Positions 41,101 through 51,980 of a stretch of DNA of 64,000 nucleotides are shown here, piece by piece. Both the position numbers and the translations under genes were made by a program. The notes under the pieces were generated by a model, which was not told the DNA's origin, ran no database searches, and was given only the letters and a program-made list of their open reading frames with translations. The DNA is from Dermatemys mawii. Lineage: Eukaryota > Chordata > Testudines > Dermatemydidae. The DNA lies in the NCBI GenBank assembly GCA_007922305.1, contig ML677335.1, forward strand, positions 21,697,933 through 21,761,932, read 5' to 3'. Within the stretch, counting starts at the first letter, position 1; the number at the start of each line of letters is the position of its first letter.

Positions 41101-44100
41101 AGGTTAACATTGCATTAGCATGTGTGGAATTAAGATATGAAAGGAAGCCATGAAACTAAAGTCTGAACAGCAACAATCTAGATTTAAGACACACGACTGC
41201 CTGTGAGTAAATGAAATGCATCACACCTAGGTAAAGGGGTAAAGCTTCACCTTTAAGAAGTGTAACAAAGACTTAAGGTAAGGGGACAGTATGACAACCA
41301 GAAGCATCTATGTGGCATGTATAAATTCCATAAAGTTATGTACAACCTCAGTTCATGTTTGAGGAAACTGCATCTAAAGTAGAGGCCCATAAACTGTAAT
41401 TCAGTATGAATGAGACAGTGTGCTCACCAGTGGTGATGGTACAAAGCCAAGAAGAGCCCCCAAAATATTAAGGAACTAGCTGCTGTAACTGAATGCTGTC
41501 TCTGGGAAACAAATCACAATCCTCAACCAGCAAATTACAAATATTTGATTAAATGAATATTCATCTGCCAAAACAGTGAAGAAGCAGGTTACAAAGAATA
41601 ACAACTCAGACCTGTATACTATTTTGATTTAAATGATCTGACATAAAATCTTAGGAGAAACAAAATGATGCAACATACAAAATTCCAAAGATGAAAAGCC
41701 TGTGATAATAGTATTATCCCTGAAAAATATGGATTTTTTTTTTACATTGTACAAAGTAGAGGCTGGTTTGTAAGGTAACAAAAACGGTTTCTGGAATTCA
41801 AAAAAAAGAGATTTCAGTCCTGACATTTTAGACCATCAACCGTAATTTAATTATACCAATAACTTTCCACTGAAGTTGCATGATCTGGTTCTCAGGCTGG
41901 ATTCATAGAATTACTGTCAGAACATACCACTTTTCCCTCTCTTTAATGCTAGTTTGTGCTCTAGAACATAAGCTTACTTCCCCAAATTAACAGGCTAAAT
42001 TCCTGGGCCTTTGCTGAAGCTCATCTTTAAAAGAACCAGAGTTTGTGTCTTTCTATTCCAATAAGCAATTGGGAACCTCCATCTATAACTCCCAATGGTT
42101 TGAGATTTGTCTATGTATCAGAGCCTGCATTAAACTGCTAGGATTTCTATAGTAACATTTCTTTTGCTACTTTTTATTCAGTTCGCTATCTGACTTACAG
42201 TGAACCTTATCAGGTTACTTGGAGATCTACAACTTGAATTTAAAACACTCAATTTATAGCATCACAGGTTTAATATTGTGTTTTATTTTACGTGGTCTGA
42301 TGAAAAAATGCAAGCCAGTGGTTGCTGATTATGTAATCTGTACACAAAGTGTCAGTTGTTCAAAGTAAACTCATCTTACTTATGCAGCTGTAACACAGTC
42401 CTGACTAGAATAAATATAACTTCCTGAAGTGTTGGGGTATCCATAGTCTCCTGCATCAAAATCTGCCCTTCACTGAAAGGATGGAATACTTCTTTTCTAC
42501 ACCATTACATAGAGAGAAAGGAAAACTCTAATTGTCTATAAAAATGTATATGGTAAACAGCTCACATATTAGTTAAAGGTTATGCCTTAAAACATTCTGT
42601 TTTTCAGCAAATTATTACTAATGACCTCCCTGGGCTCTCACATAATCATGGCAGAAGACCTAGATTATTTTCTCAAGCCAAAAAAAAAAAAAAAAAAAAG
42701 AAGAATTGCTTTCACTTTTGGGAGAACTTGAGAGGCCTCTGATAAGCTGTCTAATACAGAGGACTTCTTATTGATTATTTTCTAATGATGCATAATTCCC
42801 ACTCACATTTTCTGTTATGCTGCATGCTGGTAGCACAAACTGTTACATCAAAGACTGGAAATATTTTAATTTCAGATGATGCCCTGGTCACACACGTATT
42901 AGACCTGACCCCAATGCTCGGAAAGAACACTCCTTACAGCAACCCCCCCGCTGACTTTTCAAGATTCCAGTGTCTATATTTTTGGGGGTGGGTGATGGGG
43001 AAGGGGAGGAAAAAAGAAACAATAAAATCAACATATTAAAAATAACTCAGCTGCAAACACTATTCCTATCCTCTCTTGCAAGAATGCAAATTAGTAGTAG
43101 AAGACATTAACCTTGAAAAAAAAAACACTGGAAAAGTGCAAAAAGCTGATGGTAATTTTCTAGAACTGATACAAGTTGAATTTTAAAACTTAATGAACAA
43201 AACAGAAGAAATGTAATGTAATCTGAACAAGACACAGCCAGAGTTGAATTAGCCCTTTAAATGACTCATAACCTGGCCTGAATTCCATAATGAATGTCAT
43301 TTTTACCTTTTGTCTACCAAAAGCAGTGTACTCTTGGCATGTGTTGCCAGGACATGAGAGCTCTACAGTGATATCTACAATTAAAGACTCCCGAAGGAGA
43401 GAAACACATTGACTTCAAAAGCATTCTAGGTGGTATTGATGTTTAACTGCTTTCCACTTCCAGACAGTGCAACAGGATGAAACACAAGGATTTCTTTATT
43501 CATTCCCTTATACTTTTCAAGTGCTTTAAGGTGTCTAAAGTCAGGGATCTAAAAATCACTTGTCACTTTTGAAAATGTAGACTAGAAAGTAAAAAAGAAA
43601 TATTGGATTTATCTGAAAAAAATTGTGCTTGTTTGAACACTTAGATGGCATTTTTAATCCCATGCTAGCAACTATTTTTAGGTTACTTATAATTTTGATA
43701 ATGGATGTCAATGTTTGCCACCTCTTTCACATTACTATATTGCCAAGAGATCTACAGGACATCGGTTAATGTTAGGTAAATTAATTATTTTTTCACTGTG
43801 GAAAAATGATCTCATAAGGAATTCTATGACAAGTTGGATGAAGTTAAATAGTTTCCCCCCCAAAAAATATTAACATTAATATTATTTTTTTTCAAATTAT
43901 TAATTGATCCTCTGGCTGGTATGCACACAATTATATATAAGCCTGTAGACCATGGGCAAGTATGTGCTAGACTCTAATACAATGTAAAAAATGTTGGATT
44001 TAAAAATGCTAGTCTGATCACACAGCCAGTGGACCGTCTCCACTATTAGAAAGAGTGAGGGGATGCGGTTTCAAGCTGTCTTTACGCAAGCACTTTTTTG

Positions 44101-47100
44101 ACAATCTTCCACAACTGCACTAGGACAACTGCAGCGCCACTGTCTCGAACACTGGTAGAAGTGCGTAAACTGACCATTGGCATTTTCATCACCATCTGCT
44201 CAGAGAAGATCTAGATGACAGTAATAAAAATGCTGCAAACAAGTCTATACTAGTAGTACCTTCAATTGCTAGCAACAGCATAAGATTTCCAAAAAATTTC
44301 AAGTGTAGATGAAGCTGCAGAACCAGTAATTCACTTCCTTAGAATGACTGGTTCAGTCAGACTGGACTGTGACTATAGTGCATCTTCTTCATAACACCTT
44401 ATACAATGAACTAAAAAAAATAAGAATTCTCAAACCTTATTTACATCTGGAAAAGGCCCATAATTCAGCTGGATCATGGCTGATCCTCCTGTATTCCAGT
44501 GAAGGTCAGGCCTTGTCAAACTTTTACTACTGGGAGAAAAAGCCTCAGGAAAGAATGAAACTGAGGACCTCAACACTTTCAACCCAACAGATTCCAAACA
44601 ATAGCAACATCAGGCCTCAGGAAACTGATATGGGAAAAAGTCAAAGAGGTAGTTGTATAATGAGATACTGCATATTGGTTGGCTACCTTTGTCAGACCTA
44701 GTCCTTTGATAGCCCTGTGGTATGTGAACCATAGGGTTGGGAGGCATATGTAATCATTGAATACAAAATGTTTACTTTAGCATGTCACTCTGGATTAATT
44801 TTAAACCAATACTCTAACTTTATCATGCATTTAAAAATAATGCCATGCACATACTATTTCACATACATAATTTTCCTACTATTTTTTTCTGTGGTAAACC
44901 AGTCACTTAAAGGAAACACAAAAGGTTTTTGGAAATCCTCCAGTTCAACAGCTAGAGCTAGGAGTAGGAGACTGAATTTTTATCCTTGCACTCTGTATGA
45001 AGCTTTAGCTCTGCAAATTTTAGCACTTCAAAAATGAAGTGTGGTGTGGTGTTTTTGTTTTTTAAGAAAATGTGGTCAGTTTTACCTTGGGAAGTATATT
45101 TAACATTAATGTTAAAAATCTTGGGCGGGTCAAATAAATAATTAAATTTGAACATTTAGCAAAATTACTGGAAGGAATAAAGTGAAATAAATACCAAACA
45201 ACACTGAGTAAGACTAAATGGTTCAGAACTCATCAAGTTATACACAAACTATCCTACACAAATGCATAATCTTATCAAAATTGAACTTGTCCTTCCTTTT
45301 GTTCACCCTCTCATTCATTTAAAACTTGTTATATCTAGTTCCTAAATTTAGATTGTAAATTCTAGTCTCAGTCTATGTGTATTCATTCACTATACACAAT
45401 ATTTAAGTTTGTATATGAAAACAGCAATTCTCACTAACACACTGGATCATCCTACACAAGCACTGTCTACAGTTATCTTGAGCAATGTAACCATAAAGAC
45501 GACAACAATGTAGAAGTCGTCTGTTTTCATTTTGTAGCATGAGTTTGGTGCACTGGGGCCTTAATTTCACTAGAGATTACCTTCTTTAGCCACAGATTCC
45601 CTTGCCTTATGTCACATAGTGACGCTATTAAAAAGCTCAGCATCTGAGCCCTTTGACTGTAAAGAAAGAAGGAAAGTGCTTTATAATAAATAAACGATCA
45701 AGGCCAGGATCATTCAACTGCACTTTATTTATTAAATATTTTTCACATAAAAATATTGGGGACAGCATATAGTTCTAGCAGAAGACTGCTTAGCATGAAT
45801 TTTTGCTGGCCAACTATATTCTTCCTTTCATAACTCTTTACAACTGACACTTATGTCAAACTGTGACTGGTTTTCTTATACTTAGTTTATCTACCAATTT
45901 AATTAAGATTGCAGATTTATACAAAACTTTTGGGCTATTCAGTCTCTCAGCAGAAAATATTTGCCATTAGGAGCACTTGTTACACTGTACATTTTCACTA
46001 ACATGCAGACCTATTCTGGGATACAAAACTACAAAAGTGCTCTCCAGAGATTGTTCTTCAAATGTATGTATAATTGGAGATCTAGCACAAGGACTTTTGG
46101 CAATGACCCCTTCAAATTCTGATCCAATTACGATTTTTGGGAGGTGGCAGAAATGTATATTAATGCTTCTTTTACCTTGAAACTGCATGGCTGTGTTGTG
46201 GAAGATTTCAGACACACTCCTATGTGTAGCAATTGCTCCTTCCACCACATGCAAATATAAAAAGCATGTAACACACACACCCTCTACCAGGGGTTCTCAA
46301 ACTTGGGGTCAGAACTCCACAGAGGGTCACAAGGTTATTACATGGGGGGGGGAAGGTTGCAAGCTATCAGCCTTCACCCAAACCCTGCTTTGTCTCCAGC
46401 ATTTATAATAGTGTTGAATATATCAAAAAGTGTTTTTAATTTAGAGGGCAGGTGTCGCACTCACAGGCTTGCTATGTGATAGGGGTCTCCAGCACAAAAG
46501 TTTGAGAACCACTGCCTTATACGGCAAGATGGGTTCTGACGTGTATAACAATAAATTTAAATATGCGTGTCAAAGATTGAAACAATGTTTTTGTTCTGGG
46601 TAGGGGGCTTACTTAAATAACATAACATTTATAAGATGTGTCTTCATTTGCAGTTTCTAACATGGAAGTTTTTAATGACAGTTTGTAAATTCTGATCTCT
46701 TGGAACTATCATTTCTTCTCTATTTTGGGATAAGACATGGCTGATCCATTGCACTGCCTCCACAACTTTTCCAGACCCCGTTGACCTAGAAATACACAGG
46801 TGGGGTGAGGCAAGGAGATGCTTTGCTGGACTGGTGTCCCCCTTCAGCTATTTCAAAAGCAGTACAGACTGGTTCTGGAGGGAGCTGGTATGAAAAGCTA
46901 TGGCTTGTTTGGAAGGAGGAAGAGGAAAGGTATAGGAAGAGAAAAAATAAAATTGTGCTATACCTGGGGCTCAGCAGCTATTTTGAAAAAGAAAGCCAGG
47001 GACTGGTTTAGTGGCCCAGCTACACGGCATTCTGTAAGATGAGGAGAATGACCTTCAAGACTCCTTGTTCTCATAAGCCAATGAAGTGGGCTGCGGACGT

Positions 47101-47622
47101 GATGTATGCTTCCTGGGCATGAACATTAATCAAGCCTTTCTGAAGCAAATGACCACTCTCTTCTTAAGTCAGGAAATGGAACGGAGGATGAACAAAAATC
47201 CTTTTATCTTTCTCCTCCTCTCTCCTTCCTTCCCATAAGGAGGGTGCTACCAGGGTAAAGCAGAACGAGGGAAAACTCAGGGAAAGAAAAGGAGCAACTG
47301 CCCTAGAAGGATTATGTGTGTTCATTTACCCAAACTTCAATCAAAGGTATAGGGGCAATTCATTTTCTTTTTCTTTTAAATTATGCAAGCCTTCATACTG
47401 CTGTTGTCTTAGCATTGCCCTTTGGTCTCCACCCCCACCCTAGTCCTTGGAGAAAAACTGGATTGCATCCTAGGAAAAACAAACAATCACACTGGGTGAT
47501 TTGAGTTGGAAAGTCATTCAGAAACCAGACAAAATTCTTTGCCAAAACTCACCATCAGAGGGCAGTATTGTACTGCAATGCACCACTCTCAAGCTCTGCC
47601 ATGGAGAAAGCCTCTGGTGCAC
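26024..47622 (-). CDS. MCU: MCU (mitochondrial calcium uniporter), exons 2-8, exon 1 off window
   Basis: Minus-strand join of 47553-47622, 38952-39122, 37220-37324, 32251-32411, 31176-31379, 26818-26934 and 26024-26101. This is 906 nt, or 301 codons plus TGA. MCU forms the tetrameric Ca2+ pore of the inner mitochondrial membrane with EMRE and MICU1/2. Counting back from the stop, the visible part corresponds one-to-one to human residues 51-351. So S92 and C97 (regulatory sites of the matrix N-terminal domain), the first transmembrane helix (about 234-254), the DIME selectivity motif with W260, D261 and E264, and the second helix all fall at human positions. No frameshift or stop is present. 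All junctions are GT/AG and phases agree. Exon 1, with the initiator Met and targeting peptide, must lie above 64000. The intron upstream of exon 2 therefore exceeds 16 kb. Confidence 0.97.
26102..26817. other. MCU intron 7
   Basis: About 0.7 kb of AT-rich sequence with no repeat or exon that I recognise. Confidence 0.7.
26818..26934 (-). CDS. MCU: MCU exon 7: C-terminal matrix coiled coil
   Basis: This 117-nt exon (39 codons, phase 0 at both ends) has its acceptor CAG at 26937-26935 and donor TCAG|GTAATT at 26818/26817. It encodes [39 protein letters not shown], human residues 288-326. This juxtamembrane and coiled-coil region contacts EMRE and the neighbouring subunit. The acceptor is fed by an (AG)n/(CT)n microsatellite at 26939-26958, described separately. 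Confidence 0.96.
26939..26958. repeat. (AG)10 microsatellite at MCU exon 7 acceptor
   Basis: Ten AG units on the plus strand, (CT)10 on the coding strand. It ends only one or two bases before the CAG of the splice acceptor, so it serves as the polypyrimidine tract of this intron. Confidence 0.95.
27480..30540. mobile_element. Degenerate retroelement with inverted ends (DIRS- or LTR-like)
   Basis: The left end (about 27510-27570) read as reverse complement gives GACACTACTGACCAAAAGACTC ... CACATAGGGCACATGCAC in shortened form. The right end (about 30455-30505) carries GACACTACTGGCCGAAAGAC and CACATAGGATGCACATGCAC. The terminal repeats are thus inverted, not direct. A second related segment (ggtaagtaacttttcttcaa at 27736) pairs loosely with the far right. 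The interior has many stops in every frame and only short frames; I could not recognise reverse transcriptase or recombinase motifs. A TATA-like atatataaaa is at about 27715. Borders are approximate. Confidence 0.5.
27990..28130 (+). repeat. CR1-like turtle interspersed repeat fragment
   Basis: Phrases acataagaatgacgatcctg, ggtcagatgaaaggtacatc and tctagcccagtagcctgtct, ccaacagtggccaatg are a familiar turtle/bird interspersed sequence. It lies inside the span of the retroelement, suggesting a nested insertion. Confidence 0.55.
31176..31379 (-). CDS. MCU: MCU exon 6: both membrane helices and DIME pore motif
   Basis: This 204-nt exon (68 codons, phase 0 at both ends) has its acceptor AG at 31381-31380 and donor TCAG|GTAAGA at 31176/31175. 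It encodes residues 220-287: the end of the coiled coil ([12 protein letters not shown]), TM1 ([20 protein letters not shown]), the pore loop WDIME with W260, D261 and E264, and TM2 ([18 protein letters not shown]). D261 and E264 form the two carboxylate rings that select Ca2+. Apart from conservative changes in the first ten residues the exon is identical to human as far as I can judge. Confidence 0.98.
31380..32250. other. MCU intron 5
   Basis: About 0.9 kb, strongly AT-rich in 31800-32170. No repeat family or exon recognised. Confidence 0.7.
32251..32411 (-). CDS. MCU: MCU exon 5: coiled-coil region
   Basis: This 161-nt exon has its acceptor AG at 32413-32412 (TTTCTTTAG) and donor AAAG|GTGAGA at 32251/32250. 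It encodes human-equivalent residues 166-219, [20 protein letters not shown] through [13 protein letters not shown]. The heptad-like Leu/Ile pattern and many Glu/Lys residues fit the first coiled coil that runs up to the membrane. C191 is retained. The exon ends between codons, the only phase-0 donor besides those of the next two exons. Confidence 0.96.
32840..33215. mobile_element. hAT-like repeat fragment with C-rich core
   Basis: A C-rich stretch of repeated phrases (ccccaaccccttgccccagc, gccctgatcccccttctgcc) is followed by a typical element end: cacactcagatgtggccctg, gggccaaaaggtttgctcac, ctctg. The core is the reverse-strand version of the phrase array seen at 3440-3640 and 19480-19745. 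The left border was not found. Confidence 0.5.
34407..34676. mobile_element. hAT-like element with decayed right end
   Basis: Begins CAGGGGTTCTCAACCTTTTTC (given here as CAGGGGTTCTCAACC) and ends near AAAAGTTTGAAAACCACTA, the usual inverted ends of this hAT group. No convincing 8-bp target duplication, so the right border may be deleted or misplaced. Confidence 0.6.
34683..34808. repeat. Tandem repeat, about 30-bp units, 4 copies
   Basis: Four G-rich units with the shared core agctaggggctgtgtgc (variants agctaggagctgtgtgc, agctaggggcagcgtgtg, agctaagggctgtgtac). Minisatellite-like, directly after the hAT-like end. Confidence 0.8.
35935..36600. repeat. GC-rich interspersed repeat containing a long palindrome
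   Basis: Arms at about 36021-36080 and 36108-36164 are inverted copies (ttctgcgctgctgctggc against gccagcagtagcagagga; tgccttcaaagctgggtg against gcccagctctgaaggca). The left arm matches the interior of the hAT element at 12050-12100. Outer borders are uncertain. A 168-codon minus-strand frame in it is a composition artefact. Confidence 0.55.
37220..37324 (-). CDS. MCU: MCU exon 4: matrix N-terminal domain
   Basis: This 105-nt exon has its acceptor AG at 37326-37325 (TTTTACAG) and donor AGAG|GTAAAA at 37220/37219. It encodes [20 protein letters not shown] through TYHVRPPKR and the first base of Asp166, completing the matrix N-terminal domain. It has no Met-initiated open frame of note and was found by matching the [20 protein letters not shown] block. 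Both ends split a codon after base 1, so skipping it would keep frame. Confidence 0.96.
37325..38951. other. MCU intron 3
   Basis: About 1.6 kb; about half is the retroelement fragment at 37800-38600. The remainder is unique AT-rich sequence. Confidence 0.65.
37800..38600. mobile_element. Retroelement terminal fragment with long inverted repeat
   Basis: Arms 37939-37994 and 38180-38235 are inverted copies of about 56 nt, about 85% identical, containing tggaatggacatgagcaaca / tgttacttgtgtccattcca and aacaacagttac / gtaattgttgtt. The spacer of about 185 nt has a TATA-like gtatatag near 38099. The motif ggtaggtaa at one end recurs in the 27.5-30.5 kb element, so the two belong to one family. 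I take it to be the end of a DIRS-like or gypsy-like turtle retroelement; no coding domain is recognised. Confidence 0.55.
38952..39122 (-). CDS. MCU: MCU exon 3: matrix N-terminal domain
   Basis: This 171-nt exon has its acceptor AG at 39124-39123 (TTCTCTAG) and donor CCAG|GTACGG at 38952/38951. It encodes human-equivalent residues 74-130, from [20 protein letters not shown] to RVAIYSP, plus the first base of Asp131. It is the first part of the beta-grasp-like matrix domain of MCU. The RRERC segment retains S92 and C97, which in mammals are a phosphorylation and an oxidation-sensing site. Almost identical to human, with few substitutions. Confidence 0.97.
40448..40493. repeat. Exact 23-bp tandem duplication
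   Basis: The unit gggagagatgcactgattta + agt occurs twice in a row (40448-40470 and 40471-40493) without mismatch, within a MITE-like stretch of about 40370-40550. Exact identity suggests a recent duplication. Confidence 0.9.
40557..40753. mobile_element. hAT-type MITE, 197 bp (family D)
   Basis: The ends are CAGGCCTGCACAAC and GTTGTACAGGCCTG. Flanked by ATATAGAC (40549-40556) and GTATAGAC (40754-40761), an 8-bp duplication with one change. The interior is GC-rich (gcgggctgcatttggccccc), unlike the flanks. Confidence 0.87.
40863..40986. mobile_element. hAT-type MITE, 124 bp (family A)
   Basis: The ends are TAGGGTGACCAGA and TTGTCACCCTA. Flanked by a perfect 8-bp target duplication ACTGAAAC (40855-40862 and 40987-40994). 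Same family as 6878-7003, opposite orientation (gcctatataaaaaagaagac, ggactgtccctataaaatca). Only 110 bp from the preceding element. Confidence 0.93.
42680..42699. repeat. Poly(A) run of 20
   Basis: Twenty A residues between aagcc and gaagaa. There is no upstream retroposed sequence that I recognise; probably a simple homopolymer. Confidence 0.9.
46288..46514. mobile_element. hAT-type MITE, 227 bp (family E)
   Basis: The ends are CAGGGGTTCTCAAACTT and AAGTTTGAGAACCACTG, inverted with one or two mismatches. Flanks CCCTCTAC (46280-46287) and CCTTATAC (46515-46522) agree at 6 of 8, an eroded target duplication. Interior phrase ggtcacaaggttattacatg. Confidence 0.85.
47553..47622 (-). CDS. MCU: MCU exon 2: end of targeting region, start of mature protein
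   Basis: This 70-nt exon has its acceptor AG at 47624-47623 (TTTTCTAG) and donor GATG|GTGAGT at 47553/47552. It encodes [20 protein letters not shown] followed by PSD and the first base of the next Asp. The human counterpart, V51-D73, reads VHQRIASWQNLGAVYCSTVV then PSD. It is the exon that supplies the G needed by the split codon at the start of the following exon, and with it the visible coding length equals the human protein from residue 51. Conservation is lower here (about two thirds identity) than in the rest of MCU, as expected near the mitochondrial presequence cleavage site. The exon lies in no long open reading frame and would be missed by frame length alone. Confidence 0.9.
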
Positions 47623-50409
47623 CTAGAAAATCCAAACACAGCAAAATGGAACGGTTAATAAAGGGCAAATGCTGGGTTACATCAATCTGTCACTCTCACC
47701 CCACTGCCCCGTGCTACCTCCTCTCCACACATCCTAATGATATTTATTTAGGCATATCCTCCTATCCACCACAGGAATGACAGCAAGTCAGGAATATCTG
47801 TCAAGAGCAGCATTTTCTGTTACCATCTGTCATCCAGAAGGTACCCCCCTCAGCCATGTTCACTTCTCATGGTCTCTGACCTCCAAATAGTGTAGTTGGG
47901 GAAAACTTTAAAGGAGCAGCTTAGAAATCATTGTTTTTTGGCATAACAGCCACTTTAGCTTAAAACTGAATTTTTGAAAATTAAATTTGAGAGTCACAGG
48001 CAGAGAAAGCAAGAAAAAACACATAAGCTAAAGAGCACTACAGGTGGATAACCCTTAGGAAAGACAGAAGGAAGTGCAACATAATGGGTGAATAGAAAAA
48101 GTTATGAAGAATTATAGCTTAGATCATTTTGTCCTCTGGGTATTTAAATTAACAAAACAGTGGAAAAGGTAGTTTTTATTATGTTTCATACAAGCTTATA
48201 TACAACACCTTAGAAGAATCGGGGCAAAGGGGCAAGACCACTGGGCTAAAGAAGACTGTCTTGCAGTAATCATGAGATAAGTACAGAAGTGGATTAACTT
48301 ACTTTTGTATGTATTGACGTTATTTACCCTTGGTAAGCCACATACATACATTAGTTAGCAGAGGAGGGCCTAAAGTAAGGCTGATTTAAGTACTTGTTTC
48401 TAGAAATACTGTATTCTAGGATAAGCCCACATCATGTGTTTAAGAAATGCTTACTGGTAGATTGCAGCACTAGCACAAACTTACAAAGTCCCTCCATTTT
48501 ATAAACTATATTGCATTAGACAAGATTGAAGTAGTCTACATATTTAAGTAGTAAGTACATTTAGATCTTTCAGCAGTTTGTGGCCATGTTTAATTGCAAA
48601 TTATTTTTGAATTCCAAAGCCTGTATTCAAATTACAAGTGAACCTTTACTAAGAGAGTCTTGCTTTAAGTGTTTTTGGACACTATCTGCACTGATCAGAA
48701 TTTTGTATCAAGAACTCAAATGTGTTAGGTACTGCTGTACCAAGTTGCAAATGGACTTAAAACTATTTGGTTAGGGGAATGTTAGTGGAATAAAAATTGC
48801 TCTCTCAGCAATTTAATTTCCCTTTTTCTTTTGAAAACAGTTGCACAAATTGAATCCAGACCCTAGTATCACAGTCTTTAGGCTGGGAGATATGCGTGCC
48901 TGCTGAGAATATTGAAAATTTTAAAATCCAATGCAACTTATATTGTATTTACATTACTTTCTCAGCTTTAAAAATGCAAATCAATGCAAGTCAGTTTCAC
49001 TTTAGCTTGGGGGTCAGTTGCATTTTGAACATCTCAGAGCTGTGTTTGGGTGGTGAACAAAAAGGTCATTTTAAAAGTCTGTCTGAATTTAGAAGAAATG
49101 AATTTAAAACACTTCTACTGGGCTGGAAAATCTTGTTTTTACAAAAGTCTACATTCGGGGCCAAATTTAAAATTACAGTGTCCCTTTAACATTTGAAAAT
49201 AGTAAGTCTGACTAAAAGCAAAAGATGGTTAGGAATGAAGATCTGGATATTTAATCTGACTGTTGGATCCCAATAGATCAATAGGAATTATTGAATGTCC
49301 ACTGCTTGAGCTACCAAGCAAAACCCACTCACTGAGTTATAAACACGGTTCAATTTACTTTGAAACAAACTGTCACAGCTCCCGATGTCCTAGAAAATTG
49401 TGGTATTCCCTTCTCTTTACACTTCAGTTACACAGCTAAGGCTGTGTTAGCATTTGCACTGGAAATTCCAATTGTCAAAAGCTGTGCAGTTCATATGTAA
49501 ACATACAAGGCTGTAAATATGACATACGGTTCTTCCTAGTTCAAGACACATTAAGACCCTTTTGAAGGAAGTTGAAATCACTAACTTCATGCTTACATTA
49601 ATGCTTCTATATATACACAAAGTCTAACAGCCACCAGGTATTCACAGATGGTAAAGTGATTTTTTTTTAAATTAAGTGTTCTGAAGACAGTTCTGACATT
49701 GCTCAATATTTCATTTTTGTTTCACCCTATTTCAAGGCAGAACAGCCAATTTTTGTAACTTAACACTTCTAGTCCTTTCCCCCCACCCTTATCTAAAGCT
49801 ACAATCTGTACAAAGAAACATCAGATACAGAATTAGTATACTGCCTAATTTTTGAAGGACAGTCCTAAATCTGACAGCTGTTTAAACAGTCCCCAAAATC
49901 CTTTAAGTCCAGTTTTATCACTACCACATAACTGTCATAATCATTTAAGTGTTCTTTTTTAAAATCACACACTTTGCCCTGGCATGATGTGATTACATGA
50001 AGCCAATTATCGATCAAAACAGTGTCAAAAGTGGCAGTTGTGAAGATATTACATTAGGAGGATTGCAAGTTTAGGTGGCGAATACGCAGCAAGTGCAGAC
50101 TAACTCTAGAAACTTTTCTACCTTAATGCAAAATAGTCTTCAAAACAAAGGAAGAGGGGAAAAAATTGTGCTGTGTATGTACTGAATAGCTGTTGTAAGG
50201 CAAGGCGTTTAACCATTAACCATTACTCTAAGATGGTCAAGCACTCATTTTCACACAACACAGATGACAAGGCACCAGATCTATTTTCTACCTACACATC
50301 TTTATGAAATGCAGGCTTTGTAATTTCTGAGTCATACCGAATCAATTTAGTTTTGAAATAAGGTTTTCAGTAACCCTATGGAAGTAATTTGGTTCTCACT
50401 TCACTTTTT

Positions 50410-50940
50410 AGATTCAAGGCCAGAAGAGACAACTGTGATAATCCATTCTGACCTCTTGTGTAAGTAACACAGGCAGAGAAGTTCCCAAAAATAATTCCTA
50501 GAGCAAATCTTTTGGGAAAATATCCAGTCTTGATTTAAAATGTCAGTGACAGACTCCAACAAGAACCCTGGTAAATTGTTTCAACGGTTGACTTTTAACC
50601 ATGAGAGTAACAGACACCTTATTTCTAGTCTGAATTTGTCTAGCTTCAGCTTCTGGCCATTGGATGGTGTTATACCTTTCTCTGTTAGATTAGAAAGTCC
50701 ATAATTAAATGTGTTCCCTACGCAGATATTTAGAGACTAATCAAATCATCTCAATCTCGTCTTCATTAAGCTAAGTAGACGGAACTCTGAGTATCACTTA
50801 CGGCAGGTTTTCTAATCCTTAAATCATTCTCACAGCTCTTCTCTGAACCCTCTTCAATTTATCAACATCCAGGTTAAAATCACCTATCACTTACATTCAT
50901 CCCAAGATTCAGAACTGGGCCTCAGTATAATTAGGCACTG
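50410..50940. repeat. CR1-type LINE 3' fragment
   Basis: Diagnostic phrases: gattcaaggccagaagagac, ccattctgacctcttgtgta, caggcagagaag, then the 3' part with tctctgaaccctcttcaatt and ttcagaactgggcctcagta. About 530 bp, diverged and without an open frame. Same family as 12650-12735. Confidence 0.65.
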
Positions 50941-51272
50941 TCAACAAACATCCCATTCCACCCCAATGCATACTGTTCAACAGGTTTACAGCGAAACATG
51001 GCAGAACAATAAAATTCTGGACCGAAAGGGCAGTTCATTCCACGCTTCACTAATCATGTCTCACAATCAGTCATTTGAAGCTGCCTAGTTCATAGACAAA
51101 CTCTCTAGTTTTAGTAAAATGATATGCAATAATTATATCCAAGCTCAAACTGAGGCACATTTACTACACATTTAACAGGAAGAGAGACTAGAACTATGAA
51201 TTTGCTTTTCATGTCCACTGAATCCTTGACCTCTGTCTTGTCCAGAATGGGTTTATTGTTTCACATCTCAGT

Positions 51273-51574
51273 GGGTATATCTACACAACATTTTGGATTG
51301 AACAGGAATGAGCCTGTAGCCTGAGTCAACACACTTGGGCTAGGAAGACTCATGCTATGCTCTAAAATAGACTATATACAAAAAGTTGTGGCTCAGGCTT
51401 TGAAGCCTATGGGTGGGCTTCAGACTCCAACCTCCAGCCCAAGGCACAATTTCAAAGCACTGTCTATACAGCTATTTTTAATGCACTAGTGCAAACCTCC
51501 TTACACCAAAGTTTGCCAATTCATCGCAAGGAGGCTCTCTACTGCTCAGTCCAAAATGCTATGGAGACATACCC
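51273..51574. mobile_element. Harbinger-type MITE, 302 bp
   Basis: The ends are GGGTATATCTACAC and GGAGACATACCC, inverted with a few mismatches. Flanked by the 3-bp duplication AGT (51270-51272 and 51575-51577). The three-base duplication and GGG...GTCT ends fit the PIF/Harbinger style of many turtle MITEs. Confidence 0.65.
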
Positions 51575-51980
51575 AGTGCTGCTTAGCAGCTCCATCCATG
51601 TAAGCAGTGGAGGAAGTGGTAGGGCAGACTGGCTAGCTATCTAAGCAGTTATGTATTTTAACACATATTAGGCTATTATATTTAAAACTCTGCAATAAAA
51701 TGTACACCGGCAGCCTGATATTGTAACATTCATTGTTACAAGAGCAACATTCAAGCCTAAAGGACGCTGCTCTGTACTGTAAAGCCACATGACAGATCCA
51801 ACATGAGATTCATGACCCTTCATTCCCTGCCTAACAAGGGCAAATTTTTCTTTGAACAGATTGCATTGGGGCAAAATGGATACGAGGGGGGAAAAAAAAG
51901 AAGCGATAATGGGGGAGTTTTATTCATGCCCCATTTATACCTACATGTCTGGAGAGTAACAGAAGTATCCTACTCCCTTT

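Larger units (their letters stand above)
39123..47552. other. MCU intron 2
   Basis: About 8.4 kb. It contains an old LINE/MIR-like fragment near 39985-40100 (cattgtgctaggggttgt, ccctgttccaacagcttaca), a 23-bp duplication at 40448, hAT elements 40557-40753, 40863-40986 and 46288-46514, and a poly(A) run at 42680. The rest is AT-rich with nothing recognised. Confidence 0.65.

Noticed and set aside
42680..42699. Poly(A) tract as the tail of a processed pseudogene
   Set aside because: No gene-like sequence or target duplication could be recognised upstream.
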